Assembly (NCBI GenBank): GCA_004347685.1
Contig: SLTJ01000033.1
Span: 77,527 to 135,772 of the forward strand
DNA from: Clostridia bacterium
GTDB taxonomy: Bacteria; Bacillota; DSM-521; Neomoorellales; SLTJ01
Length of the DNA stretch: 58,246 nt
Direction: 5' to 3'
Positions 53,007 through 58,246 of the stretch are shown here, piece by piece. The translations under genes and the position numbers were made by a program. Numbering within the stretch: the stretch's first letter is position 1; the number at the start of each line of letters is the position of its first letter. Under the pieces are notes generated by a model. It saw nothing but the letters and a program-made list of their open reading frames with translations, had not been told where the DNA came from and did not search any database.

Positions 53007-53037
53007 CAACCGGAAATGCGCTACAGGTTTCCGGTTG
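53007..53037. promoter_or_regulatory. Inverted repeat, candidate regulator site
   Basis: CAACCGGAAA (53007-53016) and TTTCCGGTTG (53028-53037) are perfect arms separated by 11 bases, so the half-sites are two helical turns apart. It lies between lysR and the reductase-like operon, 142 bp before the first start. A LysR binding site is the simplest reading. Confidence 0.6.
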
Positions 53038-53179
53038 TGAGCCTAGGCAGGCAAATAAGTCACTAGTGGCCATTGCTGTCATGGCAGATTGACTGGCGCC
53101 GCTAGCATGGCCTGGCAGGTCCTGGATATAGGCTCGGTCAACGGAATGGGATACTGTAAAAGGGGTGGAGAAACTGGTC

Positions 53180-54337
53180 ATGTCTTCTACGCTGGATACA
53201 CTAAATGAGTTTCGCGAAGTAAATGCTGCTTTTCCCTATGCCGAGCCAGTACGCGAGTGGAAGAAACAAGGCGGGAAGGTTATAGGCTGGTTATGCAGTT
53301 ATGTGCCGGAAGAGATGCTTCATGCAGCAGGGGTTTTGCCCGTAAGGGTTACCGGTGGCTATGGCGAGCTGGCCTTGGAAGAGGCTACCGCCTACCTGGG
53401 AGTGATGCTGTGCTCCTTTGCTCGCAGTTGCCTGCAGCTAGCCATTGACCAGAAATATGAGTTCCTAGATGCCCTGGTAGGAGTGGCCACCTGTGAGGGC
53501 TCTCGTCACCTTGCCGAGGTTTGGGAACATTATATTAAGACCCCCCTGCTTGACATTCTTCCGCTACCTCACAAAATGCACCAGCGTGCGGAGGAGTTCT
53601 TTGCCGAGGAATTGCGGCGATTTAAGCTAAGGCTGGAAGAGTTTTTACAGGTTGAAATTACCGACAGTGCTCTATGGGGTTCCGTTGCCCTATACAATAA
53701 ACACCGCGAAATATCTCGCCAGTTATACGAACTGCGGAAAGCTGATTATCCGCCTCTTTCTGGCACCGAGGTATTGGAAGTGATGAATGCCAGCGTCATG
53801 ATGCCCAAGGAGCAGGCCAACGCTATGCTGGAAAGGTTACTGACGGAAGCCAAGGCCTCCGGGCGGGCCGTAAAGGGGAGCGTCCGCCTAATGTTGAGCG
53901 GCAGTATCTTAAATAACCCACAATTCGTCGCCGCGATCGAAGATCTGGGCGGGATAGTGGTAGTGGACGAGCTCTGTACCGGGCTTAGGTACTGGTGTGA
54001 TATGGTCGAGACTGACGGGCACCCTGACCCTGTGGTGGCGCTAGCTAGGCGGTATATGACGAAATTCCCCTGCGCCCGTATGAACCCCTTCAGCGAGCGC
54101 CTTAATCGCCTCTTGCCCCTCATTTCTGAGTACCGGGTTGAGGGCGTAATCACCAGGGCTATCAGGTATTGTAAACCGTACATCCAGGAGCAGCACATGC
54201 TGAAGACAGAATTGGAAAATCGCGGTGTACCGGTACTTGATTTAGACGTCGAATATGGAATGCCAGGCACTGGGCAGGTACGGACCAGAGTGCAGGCTTT
54301 TATTGAAATGCTGTTGGAGAGGAGAAAAGCCTCGTGA
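53180..54337 (+). CDS. Benzoyl-CoA reductase / 2-hydroxyacyl-CoA dehydratase family, smaller subunit (BcrC/BzdN-like)
   Basis: A 385-aa protein of the HgdB/BcrC/BzdN type. It has VIGWLCSYVPEEMLHAAGVL with Cys39, LGVMLCSFARSC with Cys78 and Cys84, LVGVATCEGSRH with Cys105, and VVDELCTGLRYW in the second half; Cys in such positions ligate the [4Fe-4S] cluster. Together with the next gene it would form the substrate-binding heterodimer that receives electrons from the ATPases. The length matches BcrC/BzdN (about 380). The start is ATG 53180 with GGTGGAG 9 bases upstream; GTG 53165 is possible. Whether it reduces an aromatic ring or eliminates water cannot be told from sequence. Confidence 0.85.
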   Translation: MSSTLDTLNEFREVNAAFPYAEPVREWKKQGGKVIGWLCSYVPEEMLHAAGVLPVRVTGGYGELALEEATAYLGVMLCSFARSCLQLAIDQKYEFLDALVGVATCEGSRHLAEVWEHYIKTPLLDILPLPHKMHQRAEEFFAEELRRFKLRLEEFLQVEITDSALWGSVALYNKHREISRQLYELRKADYPPLSGTEVLEVMNASVMMPKEQANAMLERLLTEAKASGRAVKGSVRLMLSGSILNNPQFVAAIEDLGGIVVVDELCTGLRYWCDMVETDGHPDPVVALARRYMTKFPCARMNPFSERLNRLLPLISEYRVEGVITRAIRYCKPYIQEQHMLKTELENRGVPVLDLDVEYGMPGTGQVRTRVQAFIEMLLERRKAS

Positions 54338-55647
54338 GGTTGCCAGTCGCTGATTTCTCTAAGATGGATGCGTCCATCAGGACTTTGGCCAGCATATACG
54401 AGCATCGAAAGGTCAGCCCGCGGGGGCAGGCGGAACTTCTCTGGTACCAGTATTATACCCAACACATGCAGAAGATCAGAGAGGCCTGGGAGAGAGGCGA
54501 ATTTATCCTCAGCATGTTTGACGCGTGCCCAGCAGAGATTCCGTATGCCATGGACTTACCGTGGTATGGAACGGTCGTTTACGGCCCAGGAGCGGTAGCC
54601 GTTGGTGCCAAGATTGAGGAGGCCACCCTTGATTCCGCTAGGCAGGTAGGGCTGATGCTGGAGACCTGTTCCGGGTGGCGGATGACGGTAGGAATGATGA
54701 TGCGGGGGTGGTATCCACGCCCAGGGGCAGTTGTCTCCGGTAATCCTACGTGTGATACCTGCGCCAAATGCTGGCCGCTGATGGCTTATCTCGCCAACGT
54801 TCCGAGTTTTTTCATAGACGTACCTTTTCCCGCGGGCAACGAAAGAAATATATCTTACGTGGCTACCGAGCTCGCCGAACTAATCGAATGGCTGGAAAAC
54901 GTAAGCGGGAAAAAAATGGATTGGGATAGGTTGCGGGAAACAGTCGAACTAGGCCGGCAGATGGTTGAGCTTAACAGGGAGATACAGGAAATCCTTAAGG
55001 CTAGGCCCTCGCCTATTGTGCCGCGCATGACCACGCAGTCGTACTGGTTTAATTGGATATATAGCGGCACCCCTGAGGGAGTGCATTTCCTGACCGCCCT
55101 CCGGGACGAGGTGAAGGAGAAGGCAGTTCGGGGAGCATCAGGGTTACCCCCGGTAAAGGGTGAGGCGCCGGTAAAAGAAAGGTTTCGCGTCATTAGCATA
55201 CCTCCTGTGCCGCAGATTAGGGGCAAGACCCTTGACTGGCTGTGGCGGGAATACGGTGTATCTATTGTTGTCAGCACCTTTATGCTCTGGCCAGACGTCG
55301 AGATGGATCCTGATAAACCCTTGGAGAGCATAGCCAGGAAATACCTTAACAATCCGCTGATTCGGCAGTATTTTAACCCCTGTGAGAGCCCATACGGCAC
55401 AGTCACTGCCACTGTACAGGCGGCCAGAGATTATGAAGCTAATGGGGTCATGATATGGGGGAACCCCTCGTGCGATGCAACCAGCGGTTTTGTCAAGATC
55501 ATGAGGGACCGCCTGGCGGAGACCGGGGTGCCTTCGGTAGTCTTTGACCACGATCCGGCAGATCCGACGTATACCAGCGAAGATGCTCTGAAGGAAAGGA
55601 TGGAGGAGTTTGTTGATCTCTTGGAGTCGCGGGAATGGGAGGGCTAA
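54334..55647 (+). CDS. Benzoyl-CoA reductase / 2-hydroxyacyl-CoA dehydratase family, larger subunit (BcrB/BzdO-like)
   Basis: A 437-aa partner subunit, in the size range of BcrB/BzdO (430-450), larger than typical HgdA-type dehydratase subunits. Family features: MFDACPAEIPYAMDL, LETCSGWRMTVG, NPTCDTCAKCW, FNPCESPYG, NPSCDATSGFVK and the C-terminal VVFDHDPADPTY with conserved acidic residues. The three-Cys cluster CDTCAKC is striking. GTG start overlapping the previous stop by 4 bases (GTGA), so translation is coupled. Confidence 0.85.
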   Translation: MRLPVADFSKMDASIRTLASIYEHRKVSPRGQAELLWYQYYTQHMQKIREAWERGEFILSMFDACPAEIPYAMDLPWYGTVVYGPGAVAVGAKIEEATLDSARQVGLMLETCSGWRMTVGMMMRGWYPRPGAVVSGNPTCDTCAKCWPLMAYLANVPSFFIDVPFPAGNERNISYVATELAELIEWLENVSGKKMDWDRLRETVELGRQMVELNREIQEILKARPSPIVPRMTTQSYWFNWIYSGTPEGVHFLTALRDEVKEKAVRGASGLPPVKGEAPVKERFRVISIPPVPQIRGKTLDWLWREYGVSIVVSTFMLWPDVEMDPDKPLESIARKYLNNPLIRQYFNPCESPYGTVTATVQAARDYEANGVMIWGNPSCDATSGFVKIMRDRLAETGVPSVVFDHDPADPTYTSEDALKERMEEFVDLLESREWEG

Positions 55648-55653
55648 ATAGAG

Positions 55654-56433
55654 GTGCCGGTGGTAGGTATAGATGTGGGCAGCCTAAGTACAGAAGTGGT
55701 GGTGCTGGAGGAAGGCGAGGTAGTATATAGTTGGGTTGAGGTTTCGGCTGACGATGCTGATACAGGGGCGAGAAAGGCGCTGGAGGCATACCTCAGGCAG
55801 GCTGGTTTATCTATAGACCAGCTAGGACCGGTTGGGAGTACCGGAGTGGGGCGGCGTGATCTATCCTTTGCCCAGGTGCGCAAGACCGTTCCCTCTTGCC
55901 TCGCCAAAGGGATCCACAAGATTTTTCCTACGGTCCGGACCGTCATTGATATTGGGGCCGAAACCAGCCATGTAGTTAAGGTTAATGCCAAGGGCAATCC
56001 TGAAGACTCTGTTGTCCACGATAAGTGCGGAGCTGGAACCGGTACCTTCTTGGAAGCTATAGCCAAAGTGTTGCACATGTCCCTTGACGGCATGGCTGAG
56101 CGGGCCTTGGCAGCTACTACTAAGGCTGAAATCGGCAACACCTGCGCAGTATTTATTGAGCAGGAGGTCATTTCCCTCCTGCACCAGAACCCTCCTACCC
56201 CGGTAGAGGAAATAATCGCTGGCGTTTTCGCCGCCATGGCCGTACGGGTTATGGGGATGGTAAGAATGGTCGAACTGAATCCAGATGTGGCATTTTGCGG
56301 AGGGGTGGCAAAGAACGCCGGCCTGGTGAGGGCATTGGAGGCGGAGCTTGGAGTAAAGCTTTTCATACCGGAGAACCCCCAACTGGTTGCGGCCCTTGGA
56401 GCAGCCCTTTGGGCCGGGGAAAGAAAGAATTAG
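55654..56433 (+). CDS. BadF/BadG/BcrA/BcrD-type ATPase 1 (BzdP-like)
   Basis: A 259-aa ASKHA-fold ATPase: GIDVGSLSTEVVVL (phosphate 1), DIGAETSHVVK (phosphate 2, where DIGGQDSK is usual), HDKCGAGTGTF with Cys125 and GNTCAVF with Cys164, the two ligands of the [4Fe-4S] cluster shared by the dimer; AFCGGVAKN near the C terminus. It couples ATP hydrolysis to low-potential electron transfer. It is divergent from ATPases 2 and 3 (SCLAKG in place of EIACHAKG). GTG 55654, 6 bp after the larger subunit. Confidence 0.87.
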   Translation: MPVVGIDVGSLSTEVVVLEEGEVVYSWVEVSADDADTGARKALEAYLRQAGLSIDQLGPVGSTGVGRRDLSFAQVRKTVPSCLAKGIHKIFPTVRTVIDIGAETSHVVKVNAKGNPEDSVVHDKCGAGTGTFLEAIAKVLHMSLDGMAERALAATTKAEIGNTCAVFIEQEVISLLHQNPPTPVEEIIAGVFAAMAVRVMGMVRMVELNPDVAFCGGVAKNAGLVRALEAELGVKLFIPENPQLVAALGAALWAGERKN

Positions 56434-56456
56434 CCAGCCTGCGGGGGTAGGGAGAA

Positions 56457-57272
56457 ATGTTGGTGGCTGGTATTGACGTAGGGTCACGTAATGCTAAGGC
56501 AGTGGTGATGCAAAATGGCGAAATCGTTTCTTATGGTGTTTGCGACACAGGCCCTAGTAGCGCCGAGAGTGCCCAAGAAGCAGTTGGGTCGGCCCTTCGG
56601 GGGACAGAATTTCGCCTGCAGGACCTTGATTATGTAATAGCCACTGGTTATGGGCGGGTGCTGGTACCCTTTGCCAATGAAAACGTCTCGGAAATTGCCT
56701 GCCATGCCCGTGGAGCCCATTGGTATTTCCCCTCGACCAGGACGATCTTGGATATTGGCGGGCAAGACAGTAAGGCTATCAATTGTAATGAAACTGGCCA
56801 AGTTACTCGCTTTGTGATGAATGATAAATGCGCTGGCGGAACCGGGCGCTTCCTCGAGTCCATAGCTGACTTGTTCCAGGTGTCCCTTGAGGAGATGGGG
56901 AGGATGGCCTTACAGTCAAAAACTGTTATTCCCTTTGGCACTTCTTGTGCCCTTCTTGCCAGGTCAGAGGCTATCGCTTTGCTGAAAAAGGGGGTGTTGA
57001 AAAACGATATCCTGGCGGCCATACATAACGTCCTGGCCAGTAGGTGCTATAACCTTGTGCAGCGCGTTTCCTTAGAACCTGATTTTATTATGACTGGCGG
57101 CGTGTGCAAGAATTTGGCAATGCTGGTTAAGATCCAGGAGAAAGTTGGCAGGGAACCCCTGGTTCCCCCTGAACCGCTGATAGTCGGGGCTTTAGGTGCT
57201 GCCCTTTTTGCCGAGGAGAGGTTTGCCGCCAGTAGCGCCGGTATGCGGCCCTCGGCTGCCGTCAAGGGCTGA
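56457..57272 (+). CDS. BadF/BcrA-type ATPase 2 (BzdQ/BcrD-like)
   Basis: A 271-aa ATPase of the same fold: AGIDVGSRNAKAVV, TGYGRVLV, EIACHARG, DIGGQDSKAI, NDKCAGGTGRF with Cys125 and GTSCALL with Cys164. All motifs are canonical for HgdC/BcrD/BzdQ. ATG 56457 with GGGGGTAGGGAG upstream. Clearly a close paralogue of the next gene. Confidence 0.9.
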   Translation: MLVAGIDVGSRNAKAVVMQNGEIVSYGVCDTGPSSAESAQEAVGSALRGTEFRLQDLDYVIATGYGRVLVPFANENVSEIACHARGAHWYFPSTRTILDIGGQDSKAINCNETGQVTRFVMNDKCAGGTGRFLESIADLFQVSLEEMGRMALQSKTVIPFGTSCALLARSEAIALLKKGVLKNDILAAIHNVLASRCYNLVQRVSLEPDFIMTGGVCKNLAMLVKIQEKVGREPLVPPEPLIVGALGAALFAEERFAASSAGMRPSAAVKG

Positions 57273-57316
57273 GGGGAGAAAAACGATCTTTGTCTGGTTC
57301 TGGAGGTATACTGCAA

Positions 57317-58144
57317 GTGGTTGTTGCGGGTATAGATATCGGATCTCGGATTGCTAAGGCCGCAATTATGGAGGCAGGTAGTATTGTTTCCTACGCCGTC
57401 CTTGATACTGGCCTGGATAGTACCCAGACGGCCATGAAGGTCTTGCGTCTGGCTGCCAGCAAAGCAGGGGCCACGGCCAGTGATATTCAATACATTGTGG
57501 CTACTGGTTATGGACGGGTACTGGTGGAGTTTGCTGATGAGATGGTTTCCGAAATTGCCTGTCATGCCAAAGGGGTAAACTATTATTTCCCTTCAGCGCG
57601 GACAGTGCTGGATGTAGGGGGGCAGGACAGCAAAGTTATCAACTGCGACGAAAAGGGCCGGGTAGTCAGTTTTGCTATGAATGATAAGTGCGCTGGAGGA
57701 ACCGGACGATTTCTGGAAACCATGGCTGACCTGCTGCAACTGCCCCTGGACAAAATGAGCATGCTGTCGTTAAAAGCGGCAAAACCGGTGCCATTGAGTA
57801 GCCATTGCGTGATCTACGAGAAGTCTGAGGTTCTGCTTAAGTTGCGGCAGGGAGTGCCTAAATATGACCTGGTAGCAGGGATATACGAATCATTGGTTAC
57901 CCGGATCATGGATCTACTAGCCAAGGTTTCGTTACAGGAAGATTTTGTCTTTGGTGGCGGAGTGGCCAGGAATATCGGGTTGTTTACCAAGTTGCAGGAA
58001 CGCCTTGGGGTGGGGGCTAAGACAATTCCCGAACCAGTCATCCAGGGGGCGGTGGGGGCTGCCGTTCTCGCCGGCGAAAGAATGCGTGAGGGACATGCAA
58101 GAAAACATCAAAAGGAGTGGAATACGTGGCTTACAACGATTTAA
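57317..58144 (+). CDS. BadF/BcrA-type ATPase 3, tandem paralogue of ATPase 2
   Basis: A 275-aa ATPase: AGIDIGSRIAKAAI, TGYGRVLV, EIACHAKG, DVGGQDSKVI, NDKCAGGTGRF with Cys125 and SSHCVIY with Cys164. With GTG 57317 as start (GGAGG at 57302-57306) the two Cys fall at exactly the same numbers as in ATPases 1 and 2, which supports the three chosen starts; TTG 57290 is the longer alternative. The segment around the second Cys (PLSSHC) differs from PFGTSC of ATPase 2, so the two may not be interchangeable. Its end overlaps the UbiD-like gene by 19 bases. Confidence 0.88.
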   Translation: MVVAGIDIGSRIAKAAIMEAGSIVSYAVLDTGLDSTQTAMKVLRLAASKAGATASDIQYIVATGYGRVLVEFADEMVSEIACHAKGVNYYFPSARTVLDVGGQDSKVINCDEKGRVVSFAMNDKCAGGTGRFLETMADLLQLPLDKMSMLSLKAAKPVPLSSHCVIYEKSEVLLKLRQGVPKYDLVAGIYESLVTRIMDLLAKVSLQEDFVFGGGVARNIGLFTKLQERLGVGAKTIPEPVIQGAVGAAVLAGERMREGHARKHQKEWNTWLTTI

Positions 58145-58246
58145 GGGACTGGATATCTGCGCTGGAAACAGAAGGAGAACTAGCGAGGGTTAAGGCAAGA
58201 GTAGACTGGGACTTGGAGGTAGGTGGTATTACCCAGCGTGTTTTTG
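58126..58246 (+). CDS. UbiD-family decarboxylase, 3' end outside window
   Basis: The last 121 bases encode a 40-residue N terminus: MAYNDLRDWISALETEGELA, then VKARVDWDLEVGGITQRVF. This is the conserved start of UbiD/phenolic-acid (de)carboxylases, which use prenylated FMN and act on aromatic or alpha,beta-unsaturated carboxylates, including phthaloyl-CoA and phenylphosphate systems. GTG 58126 has AAGGAG (58112-58117) 8 bases upstream and overlaps ATPase 3, so it belongs to the same operon. Confidence 0.8.
   Translation, partial: MAYNDLRDWISALETEGELARVKARVDWDLEVGGITQRVF

Noticed and set aside
53080-53130. Possible sigma-54 promoter before the reductase-like operon (TGGCAG, TGGC repeats)
   Set aside because: The GG-N10-GC spacing does not fit in any placement, and no sigma-54 activator gene is present.
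53180-57272. Calling the operon 2-hydroxyglutaryl-CoA dehydratase
   Set aside because: The number of ATPases, the 437-aa larger subunit and the UbiD neighbour fit that poorly, but it is not excluded; I kept the broader family name and gave no gene symbols.
1-58246. CRISPR array, tRNA or rRNA genes
   Set aside because: No regularly spaced direct repeats and no cloverleaf or rRNA sequence recognised anywhere in the window.

Overview
The window looks like a chromosomal segment of an anaerobic, probably thermophilic Gram-positive bacterium of the Clostridia (Moorella, Desulfotomaculum or Pelotomaculum-like). The clues are strong AGGAGG-type ribosome binding sites, many TTG and GTG starts, sigma-A type promoters, fairly GC-rich DNA, a glycogen cluster with GH57 and DUF4912 genes, a multihaem cytochrome and many acyl-CoA genes. 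The assignment is inference; there is no rRNA or marker gene to fix it.

Positions 1-16400 are mostly housekeeping. They hold the 3' part of a multihaem cytochrome, a storage-polysaccharide cluster (glgA, galT, a GT4 glycosyltransferase, a sugar nucleotidyltransferase with a degenerate phosphomannomutase domain, a GH57 branching-enzyme-like protein and a DUF4912 protein), a Uma2 protein, a marR-MATE efflux pair with a clear promoter and operator, an aconitase, a FmdB zinc-ribbon protein and a DUF503 protein.

From 16400 to the right edge almost everything concerns CoA-thioester chemistry. A GAF-LuxR regulator precedes a B12-dependent acyl-CoA mutase (two subunits) whose substrate-selecting residues match none of the known mutases. 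A nitronate-monooxygenase-like flavoprotein, two acyl-CoA ligases and an acyl-CoA dehydrogenase follow. Positions 26100-27750 are a graveyard of broken pieces (enoyl-CoA hydratase, IS1634-type transposase, succinate-dehydrogenase-type flavoprotein). Next come an iron-sulfur subunit, a second acyl-CoA dehydrogenase behind a G14 tract, a class III CoA-transferase, an alpha/beta hydrolase and a complete branched-chain-type ABC importer followed by two more ligases. After a metallo-beta-lactamase-fold protein, an amidohydrolase and a DUF2889 protein there is a third acyl-CoA dehydrogenase and a second ABC importer with a long-chain-type acyl-CoA ligase embedded in it.

The right end (51900-58246) is the most unusual part. 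A LysR gene diverges from an operon encoding two subunits of the benzoyl-CoA reductase / 2-hydroxyacyl-CoA dehydratase family, three consecutive BadF/BcrA-type ATPases where two (benzoyl-CoA reductase) or one (dehydratase) are expected, and the start of a UbiD-family decarboxylase that overlaps the last ATPase. My reading is a peripheral catabolic island: organic (perhaps aromatic, alicyclic or branched) acids are imported, activated to CoA thioesters, and reduced, dehydrogenated, rearranged or decarboxylated. The actual substrates cannot be read from the sequence.
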